From: Isoetes taiwanensis
Taxonomy: Eukaryota > Streptophyta > Lycopodiopsida > Isoetales > Isoetaceae
NCBI GenBank assembly: GCA_021234155.1
Contig: JAJEKV010000187.1
Location: forward strand, 587,152 to 651,151
DNA: 64,000 nucleotides
Direction of reading: 5' to 3'
Positions 55,600 through 64,000 of the stretch are shown piece after piece. The notes beneath the pieces were generated by a model. The model worked only from the letters and a program-made list of their open reading frames with translations, was not told the origin of the DNA and searched no databases. Each line of letters starts with the position of its first letter. Positions within the stretch are counted from its first letter, which is position 1. The position numbers and the translations under genes were made by a program.

Positions 55600-57732
55600 T
55601 CAACCAACTCCAACCTTGTTAAGTAACCATCTTTCAAATAGGAGAATGCAGATAACATGTAACAATAACAAAAAGTGTGGCCAAAGAATAAGCCACAATC
55701 CAATAACCTGCTCAAATATTACTGCAGTAGCATACCAAGGTGGCAAATCTGATGTGATGTAATAGAACTTGCTAAAATGACATATTCCAGGTAGTTTATT
55801 AGTCTCAAATGGTGCAAACAGATCTTTAGGAGCATCTTTGGCTGCTGCACATTGAAATAAAGCATTGTTCATATCCAATTTCCCATCCTTTAGCACATAG
55901 TCATGCTCAAATTTACTCAACTCTTCCACATTTCCATGCTCAAACATGAAAGGAACTAGTTGTCCTTGATTCTCAAACTTCTTCGGAGTGCTCAAAGCAT
56001 AAAAAATTAGCAATTCTAGCTCACGGTTTAGTGCCAAATCATCAAAGCAAGAAAATTTCTCCATTTCAGGCTTGTGAAAGTCCTGCTCAGCTGGTATACA
56101 CATCTCAAATCTGAAACTCTCACCAAATTCAAAAGCATGTAACATATCGTTAGAGTGCTCAAATGCTGAAATATCCATGCTTTCCACTTCTAACTCACAT
56201 AATAATGGTTCATCATCATCCAAAAATGTGTCACATGTATGAAAAGTCTCAAACTCAGGGCTGCTCAAGCATCTATCACTTTCTTTCTCATAACAAAGCT
56301 CAAACTTATCATTTTCACATAAAAGAACATGCTCATACTCTTCAACCATGTGAGATGTGATTAGATTTACCTGATTTCTGTTTGTCCCATCCATGCTTGA
56401 TTTCAGAGGATGATCTATAGTAACCTTATGTTCCCCTTGAAATATGTTCATTTCACGCTTCCTCCATGAAGTCTCAGCTTGTACGGCATCTAACCATGTA
56501 CGGCTCAGCAACAAAGTATAAGTTTCAGCATGCACACTCTCTGGAAATTTCAAAACTATGAAATCCAAGATTGCTTCCACCTCATAGACCTTGCACAAGA
56601 CATTTTTTATGATTCCCATAGGCTGCACCTTCATTTGATTGAATGCTTTGAGTATCATAGTTGTCGGTTCCATCATTTTCAATCCAACTTGAAGCATTAT
56701 ATGGTAAGGCATTACATTCACTCCGCTGTCGGTATCTATGTTGGCATCTTTGATTAAATATCCATTAATACTCACATCACAAAGAAATGGCCCTGGATCC
56801 TTGGATTGCCGGGCTGGTGTCTCCATTCTACTCTTATTGGTATCATTTGAGATGATTTGTTGGATTGAAATTTCTGATTTTGTTCTTCCCCCTAACTCTT
56901 GCAATAAATTTGGAGAATAATGCATCAATTGCTCCAAAGTAAGTGTAACTTTAGTGGCCAAAACTTGGCCGATCACATCATCTTCATTTTGAGTTTCCTC
57001 ATCCACCATAGGAGGCATTACTATCGGATGGTTTCCTTCTATAGACTGAAATTGTTCTGTGGGCACTGACACCTTCAAAGCTTGTTCCTTCAAAACTTTT
57101 GGAAAAGAGGTCTTAGTCTTCTCCGCTATCGGCACTACTCTTGGTTCTTGCACTACCTTTTGTGATCTTGTAACCGCATTTACTTCTTCAATCTCTTCTT
57201 CTTGCTGAAATGGGTCACTGTCTACCTCAACAAATCCACAATTTACTACTGATTTTGCCTTCTCTTGCTTCTTAAGTTCCTCAATAAGAGCCTTAACTTG
57301 AGGATTATCAATGTACTTTGCATCTTGAATGCGAACATCATTATTAGGAAGAGGTACTGATTCAAACACTTGCTGTCTGGGTGGATACTTGTTGGTTGTC
57401 CATTCCGGTTTCCCATGAATTTTCCAACAAGTAGTCTCATCATGCTTGAATTTATCACATAACTTGCAATACAAATGAGCCTTACTTGGATACCATCCCT
57501 GTTTCGGCTGCACCATTTGTATGGAACCCATTGGACCTTGTTGAGCAATTGGAGCTTGTGGCATCATTGGAACTTGTGGTATAATAGGTGCTGCCTGCAT
57601 TGGTTGAATAGGAATAGGTGGTGTTTGTTGCATAACAGCAAATACCGGATTGGCCCTCTCAAAGAATCTCTTCTCCCTACATTCTTGATCATTATGGCCC
57701 TTTATTTGGCATCTTGAGCAGAATTTCAGCAA
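55600..57732 (-). CDS. Gag zinc-knuckle and aspartic protease of the TR-GAG element
   Basis: The 710-residue frame starts with a zinc-knuckle-like CSRCQIKGHNDQECREK, continues with a Pro/Gln-rich linker, and has a second Cys/His pair (YCKLCDKFKHDETTCWK). A retropepsin-like domain follows (ISINGYLIKDANIDTDSGVN gives the D-T/S-G type site; TYTLLLSRTWLDAV). The remainder is acidic, with CELEVESMDISAFEH, and unrecognised. No RT follows. The Gly of the usual DTGS is displaced in DTDSGVN, so activity is doubtful. Confidence 0.65.
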   Translation of the reverse strand: MLKFCSRCQIKGHNDQECREKRFFERANPVFAVMQQTPPIPIQPMQAAPIIPQVPMMPQAPIAQQGPMGSIQMVQPKQGWYPSKAHLYCKLCDKFKHDETTCWKIHGKPEWTTNKYPPRQQVFESVPLPNNDVRIQDAKYIDNPQVKALIEELKKQEKAKSVVNCGFVEVDSDPFQQEEEIEEVNAVTRSQKVVQEPRVVPIAEKTKTSFPKVLKEQALKVSVPTEQFQSIEGNHPIVMPPMVDEETQNEDDVIGQVLATKVTLTLEQLMHYSPNLLQELGGRTKSEISIQQIISNDTNKSRMETPARQSKDPGPFLCDVSINGYLIKDANIDTDSGVNVMPYHIMLQVGLKMMEPTTMILKAFNQMKVQPMGIIKNVLCKVYEVEAILDFIVLKFPESVHAETYTLLLSRTWLDAVQAETSWRKREMNIFQGEHKVTIDHPLKSSMDGTNRNQVNLITSHMVEEYEHVLLCENDKFELCYEKESDRCLSSPEFETFHTCDTFLDDDEPLLCELEVESMDISAFEHSNDMLHAFEFGESFRFEMCIPAEQDFHKPEMEKFSCFDDLALNRELELLIFYALSTPKKFENQGQLVPFMFEHGNVEELSKFEHDYVLKDGKLDMNNALFQCAAAKDAPKDLFAPFETNKLPGICHFSKFYYITSDLPPWYATAVIFEQVIGLWLILWPHFLLLLHVICILLFERWLLNKVGVG

Positions 57733-58663
57733 TCTACATGTGTATCAGAATGTCCAATAGACCCACAATACTCACAAGTAATAAACTGCACCTCCCTTGG
57801 CTTCTCACCAATTGTAAGCTTAGAAATCTTGGCTGCAATATCCTCTGTTTTATGCTCTGGAGCAGCAACTTCATGAATGTATTCCAGCTTATCTTCAGCC
57901 TTGAGAGCATACTTTTGTGCCTCTAACAATGTTGTAGGCTGTTTAGCCTTCATCTTATGAGCAATAGCTCGTTTTCAGCCCCTTCACATACCATTGAATA
58001 TCCATTTCATCACTCCTTGCAATCTTCCAATGAACCACGGCTTTAAGAACCGCAATATACCTCTAATTATACTCTTTAATTGATTCATCTTCCTTTTGTG
58101 TGAAATTGGTCCACTTTTCCATAGTCTTATCCTTACCATGAACTTCTTGATAATTAGCAATGAAAGCTTCCTTTAATTCCTGATATGTCATGGTATCTGG
58201 CTGAGTTTGTGCCCATTCCTCCACCGAATCTTGCAAAGAACTATGAAACCAAAGCAAATAATCACCAGCCGGTAACTTACATTGCTGGCAATACCTCTCA
58301 AACTTCACAATATGCTTCAAAGGATCCCGATCCACCAGATCATCAAACTTTGGAATCCCCATTGTCTGAAAACCCCATACCATAGGTGGTAATACATGAC
58401 CATCTCGCCTCTTCTTGGGTTTCTTGAAATTGGAAAAACGAAATTGAATCTCCCTTCAATTTGAAAAACGAAATTGGATTACCTTCTAGATCGATAAATG
58501 GAATCAAAACCTTCTGGATCTGAGAATTAGACCCCAGATCTGCTCCCAAATCTGAAAACGAAATTGAATCTTGATGCAATTTTGAGCCCAAAGATTGACT
58601 CACCGGTCCCCTTCTTGTTACGATGGAGCTTGGTGGGATATCCTTCTTACTTCCCCTTGTCAA
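57726..58663 (-). pseudogene. Gag N-terminal region of the TR-GAG element, in several frames
   Basis: Three minus-strand pieces (58663-58343, 58383-58063, 57953-57726) carry a Retrotrans_gag signature (WFHSSLQDSVEEWAQTQPDT, then TYQELKEAFIANYQEV) and a CEYCGSIGHSD knuckle. Frame breaks at about 58380, 58030 and 57730 separate them from each other and from the protease frame. Confidence 0.6.
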
Positions 58664-59345
58664 ATTCTACCCCACAAATCAATTACGGCAAAATTCCCTT
58701 CACACAAGAAATTGCTCCTTTCGCAATGGTGTCGTTCTTTACCGACGAACACCAATACCAATGGTAACAACTCCTTTTTCAATGGAAATTCTTGCCGATC
58801 AATGGTCTGTCGAGCACCGTGGTCGCCAAATTGTTAGAGCCTGAACTCTAACCTTGCAAGAAGGATGAAAAAACCCAACAATCCAAGCTCAATCTATCAG
58901 ATCAAGGCAATGCACGACACAAAGAATCATCATCTCCATAGCTAGATCAAGCAAAATGCTCTCTCTCAATACACCGTCTCTCTCTTTTCTTCTCTCTCTG
59001 CTCAGATAATACTGCTCATAATGGCTCCACAATGCATACGTGCAAATATCCTGCACGCGTGCATGCGCGTATATCACTCTATATACGGTATATGATGAGT
59101 GTGGTGAGTGGTGACAAGTGTGGTGAGTGGTGAGTGGTGACGAGTGTGGTGAGTGGTGACAAGTGTGGTGAGTGGTGATCACTCCAACACCAAGCATTCG
59201 CTCTACTCGCACTTCAGGAAGCCGCTGAGGCGTACCTTGTTGAAATTTTGAGTGATGCTAATTTGTGTGCAATTCATGCTAAAAGAGTTACTATAATGCC
59301 CAAGGATATCCAGCTCGCGCGAAGAATCCGAGGGGAATTTCACTG

Positions 59346-59613
59346 ATTGTTGAAAATCTTTTTTTCCCTACTGTAAAAATTTTGTGACATATATTTATGT
59401 AAAATATTTTTTTTTGAAAGTTATAGAACCAAAATTGTGTCTTTTCGTCACTTTTTGTACATATATATGTAAGTATTAAACAAATAATATTTTTTTTTAA
59501 TGACCTAGGAAAACATGCCGAAAAGTATAAAGTCATTTTTTGGCCTATTAGGGTTTCGTTTTCATTTCTACCTTCAACGCCTTTCTCCTCCTCCCTTGTT
59601 CCTTCTTGCCGCC
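59346..59613 (+). promoter_or_regulatory. Intergenic promoter of the 59614 gene with a telo-box-like motif
   Basis: This short AT-rich interval separates the H3 chimera stop from the next ATG. It contains ATATATATG-type sequence near 59461 and TTAGGGTTTCG near 59549. The latter is a telo-box-like element common in promoters of plant genes for translation and cell division. A pyrimidine-rich leader (CCTTTCTCCTCCTCCC) precedes the ATG. Confidence 0.4.
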
Positions 59614-60958
59614 ATGGATCGCCCAACCCTACAACAGTGGTACCTAGATGGTGAGCACTAGGACCCCGCAGTTCCCTTTGATGTTCTTCATCCTCATCTG
59701 CTCTAGCAAGTGGATCTCATCCATAACATGCAAGCACACCCTGACTATGCTAGTTTCCTTCAGTTCTTCAACGAAGAGATTGTGCCTGCATGTGTCTTCA
59801 ACGAAGACGACTCACAGCTTTACCTTGACTTCCATACCTTGCTGGAGATGTTGGGAGGTGATGATCACGCCCGTAATGTTATTAAGGGCATTAGGAGGAG
59901 AGGGACCGACCTTTCCTATTATTACTATCGATCTTGAACTCTGCTTTGAGGCTCGCTTTGCGCTGGCAATCATCATGGACCAGTACATTGAGGATGAGCA
60001 GATAGCTGCAGAGCAGTCTACCACACCAGTACCCCCTGAACCGGAGGACGATGAAGTCGTCAACGAGCAGGATTTTGCACGATGGAAGGAGCTAGCTACA
60101 GAAGCACCGGCAAGTCGGGATAAAGCCCTCAAGCTTGAAGGGCTAAATCTCCTCCCTACCGTACTCTTGAATAACCAAGAGTATCTCATTTTGGAGGATA
60201 TTATGTGGGCTTACCGCGTCATCGCCGACATGCGGGGCCGGCGAAAGATAGAAGTCCTCTATGACCTTGCGGAATACTGCCAGGATGACTTCGTCGACTT
60301 CACAACACCTGTTGTGCATCCGCTGCAAGTCCAAAGCTTGTTTGCATTCCAGCAAGAGGAGATCGAGCCCGTTGAGACCCTCTTGTCTCTCCGGCAGTTC
60401 TTATTGACCGATGAGCCACATCCTCCTGCGGAGCAGTTTGCGGCTAACATGCGCCCTCCTCCTGTGACTCAGCCATTACAGATCACTATGGGAGAGGTGG
60501 AACAGGGTGAGGAAGACCTTTCTGATACAAAGATGCGTCTTCGGGACGACAAGGAAGAGGCTGAGCAGGAGACAATACCTAGCAACTTGCAAAAGGAGAC
60601 AGAGACCTCGAGGGATCCTCAAATTAGGGCAATGGGCAATCATGTGACCCGATTTTGCCTTTCTGCCTTCCGGCAAGGTGAGGTTCTGTTCTTCTCCAAG
60701 AATTTGGGGCCTCCATCTGAAGCAACTTGGTGGGCACTCCGTGCACTATCCACTTTGGCAGGCCATAAGAAAATTGACTATCATGCCACCACCATCACCT
60801 TGGTCCGACGAGATCTGGCTATTGTGGCATTGGGGGACGTGGCGGGCTGCTCTAGTATGCGACTCCTTGTCGCAGCACCCTTGGCCACTTGCTTACCAAT
60901 CGGAGGCGGCAGCCTGAGGCGCCTCTCGCTAGTCCCAAAGACCACCTTATCGCGCTAA
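59614..60958 (+). pseudogene. Unidentified protein gene with two in-frame TAG codons and one frame shift
   Basis: The ATG at 59614 lies in a GCCGCC context and opens MDRPTLQQWYLDGEH. TAG codons at 59659-59661 and 59704-59706 interrupt the frame, which then continues as QVDLIHNMQAHPDYASFLQF and further in the same phase. Near 59920-59937 it shifts by one base. It then continues for 330 residues through LCFEARFALAIIMDQYIEDE, an acidic Pro-rich patch (PPEPEDDEVVNEQD), DMRGRRKIEVLYDLAEYCQD and a final hydrophobic segment, stopping at TAA/TAG near 60958. The protein is Gln/Glu-rich. I recognise no family. It sits 270 bases after the H3 chimera, on the same strand and with the same decay pattern, so the two probably moved or arose together. 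Confidence 0.5.
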
Positions 60959-62857
60959 GCGCCTCCTCTTAAGCCTATGGAGGAAGATGAGGAACCTAGT
61001 TCTTAGATATCTTTTTACAATTATAAATCTTTGTATTGCGTATAAATGTAATCTTTGATTAGCATTTTCCAATAAGCCATCATATAATATATCAAATGAT
61101 ATATTTATAGGTATATCGGATGGGGGGCATCGCCTTTAGGTGTATATAGACACAAATCCTGGCCGTCCAAATCTTGAGGTGGCGCATTTATGGCCCTCAG
61201 ATCTGATGGGGGGCATGCATGGGCATGCATGGGGCATGCACCACATGCCTGGACCGTCGGATATGGAGGAAGTTAAATCTTGGCCGTTGATTTGGGCTTA
61301 AGAAGGTGCAAAGAAATTCATCAATTAAAAGTTGGTATTATATCATTTATTATTAAAGAATGATGTGGCAGAGCATTTATAATCGCGGATCGACAAACAT
61401 AATGCTCCACGCGACATCTAATTCCGTAAAACACTAGAAGATTTGAAGCTTGCATCAGCTTTGCCCTCTATTCCGGCAGATCTCTATTCGTATTCCGCTT
61501 TGAAGCTATGCAGATAAGCTTAAACCGGCGCCATGGCGCCGCTTGGGGAGTCTTCTAGCTATGTTGCAGCTTTTATGAGATGTGGCAGATATATTCGAGC
61601 TATTTTTTTTTTTTAAGCCTTGTGCATTCTCCGCGGTGGAATTCTCTCATGAATCGAAAGTACGCGGGTGATCGATGTTGAACGCCCCGCTATTTTTATC
61701 CGCCGTAAATAGGTAAAGACCGTTGATCCGGCCTTCTCCGAAGCTTTTCTTTTGCCTTATCTAAATCGTGAAACAACATATCACGGCTGATTGAAGAAGA
61801 ATGAGCAAGATGGGCAGAGTCTCGCCCTAAACCGCATTTCTTTGCACGCTTCTTCCATCCATATCTAACTCCGTGGGGATCGCCTCGATCGCCAATGGCA
61901 TGCAGCATTAAACTGGTTTGATGATTTTTCATGGACATAGGACGCTTGCATGCCCATTTCATAAATATACTGGATTTTGTGAAGAAAAGTATTTTTATAT
62001 GTGTCTCCATGGTCCAAACTCCTGGCAGCACCGGTATTTTGTTAGCCAAGTGAAATCTCCTGTGGCTCGGTAAAGTTTCTGCAATTTTCTTAACAATATA
62101 GCAGGTAAAGCTTCTGCTTCTCGTGACATTCCCTTGCCATTTTAGATACAGCACGTCATGAAGACGTGTGCATACAGTAACCCATAGTATTTTCTGATTG
62201 TTCATCATGTCTTATGCAGGTTCCATGGTCTTCCAGTACCCTAACTCGGCTGTGACAGTTACTTGCGTATATTATCAAGGGCTCCTCTAGATCCCAAGAA
62301 AGTCAGGAGCATTGTGTCTTATGGTGCTTGTAAAAAGTGATGAGATATGTCGCTATAGTGGAGTCCTCTGTGTATAGTCAGTTATATCCATATGAATGGC
62401 CCAACAATTATAACTCTGAATTATTCGCCATGCAGACAGGTATATTTGCATGCACTTATATTTGAACAATTGTTTTAGATTATAACAACATGAATGCAAT
62501 GGATCTTTCTCCAAACAATGTTTATTGTTTTTTGCAGGCCTAATAACAGAGACTAAACACTTGATGTGGGGATCCTGGCATCTGGCATCTGAGTAGGACC
62601 GCTCATTAAAATAAATGAATTCCTGAGAACTCTATGAACTTTCTATCTCATTATACACTGGACATGTGATACCGAAGTGGTGCGCATATTCAGCTTCAGC
62701 CAAATGGTAATCCTAGTGATTGATCCTAGGTGTAGCCTCTGTTGATGAGCAAAGAATCTATAATTTCCTATAGCAAATTGTACTTTGAGCAGTAAATGAA
62801 CATCTCTTATTTGTTTCCCATACAATGGGCATGTTGATTTAATTGGCAACTCTGTAG
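60959..62857. other. Intergenic and intronic sequence
   Basis: Near 61205-61245 short GGGCATGCAT units repeat, and at 61525-61540 there is a CGGCGCCATGGCGCCG palindrome. The minus-strand open stretch 62208-61696 lacks any family resemblance. From about 62215 the sequence probably belongs to introns and exons of the acylamino-acid-releasing enzyme gene, but I could not place upstream exons. Confidence 0.35.
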
Positions 62858-63346
62858 GTTTGAAGGCATTTCTTGGAGTCATGACGAGGAATACATTGCA
62901 TATATTGGAGAAGAACCTACCGCAAGCGGCCTGTTTTTGGTCCAGGATGCAGTGAAGCTAGTACCCTTAATAAGGAAGGTAAAGCTGGGACATGGAAAGG
63001 TTGTGGAGATTGGATGGAAGACTGGGGTGAGAGTTATTCGGGAAAGGGATGGCCACTTAACGCAGTAGCCAATATTAGCAGGTATGCCACTAAAAATGCA
63101 TACTCCTTGCATTGTGCTATCACTTATTTTTCTCGTGGCTCGCCAGTTGTCCGTGTAGTTCGGGGCATCCCAAAAGACATAAGTGCTGGTCAGGTTATTT
63201 GGGCCCCTTTGCTTAGCAAAAATCTCCAGTATTTAGTTTTCATCGGTTGGAACTCCTACTCAAGCAATTTTGAAACACCAAGAAAGCTAGGGATCAAGTA
63301 CTGCCAAAATAGACCTTGTGGTCTTTACACTATTGAACTTATGAGG
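62858..63346 (+). CDS. Acylamino-acid-releasing enzyme (APEH/AARE-like), partial
   Basis: After a TCTGTAG acceptor the exon reads FEGISWSHDEEYIAYIGEEP. It then continues in another frame as RPVFGPGCSEASTLNKEGKA, TWKGCGDWMEDWGESYSGKG and, after NIS, GSPVVRVVRGIPKDISAGQV, QYLVFIGWNS and RKLGIKYCQNRPCGLYTIEL. It ends at a GTAAGC donor (63347). These blocks match the beta-propeller region of plant AARE serine peptidases, which remove N-acetylated residues from peptides and act on oxidised proteins. The catalytic alpha/beta-hydrolase part lies beyond the window. A one-base shift near 62918 and an extra 51-base in-frame stretch at 63080-63130 are abnormal. Confidence 0.7.
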
Positions 63347-63383
63347 TAAGCTTGCAACCCATGTAATTTCACTATGGGCTTAT

Positions 63384-63543
63384 CGTAAATGAGATGCATT
63401 TCGAGTTAACAATTTCTTATTTGCATCTCGAAAAACCTCCTAAGGAAGGCCACGTTTCTATGGAAGTAAATGAGATGCATTTCAGTTAACAATTTCTTAT
63501 TTGCATCTCAGAAAACCTCCTAAGGGAGGCCACGTTTCTATGG
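63384..63543. repeat. Two-copy ~80-bp tandem repeat in an AARE intron
   Basis: The unit runs GTAAATGAGATGCATTTC... to GGCCACGTTTCTATGG. It occurs at about 63386-63462 and 63465-63541 with a few small differences. It follows the donor at 63347. Confidence 0.85.
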
Positions 63544-64000
63544 CCCAGAAGTTGAATCATTACCCAGTGCCCTTTCTCCATGTTTGAGGTGTGTTTTTTA
63601 GTATTCAAATGCATCTTTCATCCTGATACATGTGCAATTGCACTCCACCTTCCAAAGAAATTGCTCAGTGCAGTAAATATAGTATAGCCTAGACATATGA
63701 AGAGAACTTTCCACAAAAACGTGATAAAAACCAGCTTATAGGAAGTGTAGCAGTTAATACTACTGGCATCGTTTTTTTGATTGCCAACAGCAGAAGCACG
63801 AAATCCATAAGATGTAACGTTTCAAACTCGCCTAACTAATTGCAAGAGCATCTGGATGCTTATTCGAAGTCCGTGGAATGCAGAGGCATATTATCCAGCT
63901 TATGTTTGTTCGTCTTGGAGCATCATATTATCCAATACAACCATAAAAGTCCCTATAACGGCAATGTTCTTAATAAATACCTAAATTTCAAATAATAATA
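63544..64000. other. No gene seen
   Basis: AT-rich sequence, probably intron of the AARE gene. No exon was recognised. Confidence 0.35.

Larger units (their letters stand above)
54729..59189 (-). mobile_element. Gag-protease-only LTR retrotransposon (TR-GAG type) inside the H3 fold
   Basis: LTRs at 54729-55132 and 58832-59189 begin TGTTAGAGCCTGAACTC and end CCAACA. They differ mainly in the number of GTGGTGAGTGGTGA minisatellite units near the right end. The flanks are CTAAG and CCAAG, a 5-bp duplication with one C-to-T difference. Inside, minus-strand frames encode gag and a retroviral-like protease but no RT or integrase, the composition of non-autonomous TR-GAG elements. The insertion splits the H3 fold after DLRF. 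Confidence 0.85.
53665..59345 (+). pseudogene. Chimeric gene: long N-terminal extension fused to histone H3 fold, split by a retroelement
   Basis: The ATG at 53665 sits in a GCCACC context. The first ~150 codons (MPRFKLTVDLKKMNVFQLYS...) are an unrecognised domain. The frame shifts by one near 54025 and continues (ILVEAYRDHYNLPSFYWNEE). A charged coiled-coil-like segment follows (RRTQVRQDREARDAETERIR), then a basic region. An H3 N-tail and fold come next: TGGK, KPHRFRPGTVALREIRKY, then a TAG at 54635-54637 where H3 has Gln, then LIRRLPFQRLVRKIAQEFKT. At DLRF the gag-only LTR element interrupts. The fold resumes at 59190 with [20 protein letters not shown] and [20 protein letters not shown], ending RGEFH and TGA at 59343-59345. 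Residues match H3 far better than any other histone. The L1 loop is not lengthened as in typical CENH3. The original protein would have been roughly 430-450 residues. Confidence 0.8.

Noticed and set aside
55600-57732. A complete autonomous retrotransposon
   Set aside because: No reverse transcriptase, RNase H or integrase motifs occur between the LTRs.
53665-59345. Assignment as centromeric histone CENH3
   Set aside because: The fold segments match conventional H3 closely and the loop 1 lengthening typical of CENH3 is not seen. The question stays open because the retroelement cuts near that region.
61696-62208. 170-codon minus-strand open frame
   Set aside because: No recognisable domain, and it runs antisense to the likely upstream intron region of the acylamino-acid-releasing enzyme gene. 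Probably chance.

Overview
The window looks like nuclear DNA of a land plant. Spliceosomal introns with GTAAGT donors interrupt the genes. There are plant-type L1 LINEs, a Ty3/gypsy element that looks like a chromovirus primed by initiator Met-tRNA, a CACTA terminus, a Helitron-type terminus and a tRNA-headed SINE-like repeat. A large-genome seed-free plant such as a fern or lycophyte is my guess, not something the sequence proves. Intact host genes are scarce: one exon resembling the plant N-recognin PRT6 lies near the left edge, and part of an acylamino-acid-releasing enzyme gene lies near the right edge. Most of the rest is nested mobile DNA.

Left part (1-14089): PRT6-like exon, SINE-like repeat, LINE scraps, an LTR of a gypsy family (6056-7640), a decayed DUF7869-type transposase fragment (about 10345-9454, minus), a 5'-truncated LINE with poly(A) and a 13-bp target duplication (10411-12277), another LINE scrap, and a CACTA end at 12773.

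Centre-left (14090-22836): the most interesting object. It is an 8.75-kb element with 34-bp terminal inverted repeats (32/34 identical) and a GCAT direct repeat at its borders. It carries two divergent intron-containing genes. On the minus strand is a DUF7869/RNase-H-like transposase candidate (18130-14869). On the plus strand is a ParB-like domain fused to a bacterial-type N6-adenine/N4-cytosine DNA methyltransferase (18711-22215). Its introns and flanks, but not its exons, hold about two dozen copies of a short palindrome related to GTCTATGCGCGCATAGAC. Both genes carry in-frame stops that are single C-to-T changes away from Gln or Arg codons.

Middle (22837-40500): gene-poor repeat debris with a Helitron-type end, a copia gag scrap, several tandem duplications, a second LTR of the 6056 family with its primer site, and duplicated TATA-bearing modules.

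Right part (40200-61000): a chimeric gene with a long N-terminal extension joined to a histone H3 fold (about 53665-59345). It has been hit twice. A 13.1-kb gypsy element (40511-53632, TSD TTCTT), itself containing a 6.6-kb L1 (44217-50850, 15-bp TSD), sits just upstream of its start codon. A gag-protease-only LTR element (54729-59189) sits inside the histone fold. A second uncharacterised gene (59614-60958) follows in the same orientation with the same kind of in-frame TAG codons. The C-to-T nonsense pattern in both gene sets fits decay of methylated cytosines in silenced plant DNA. Many one-base frame breaks are also present, and I cannot tell which are mutations and which might be assembly errors.
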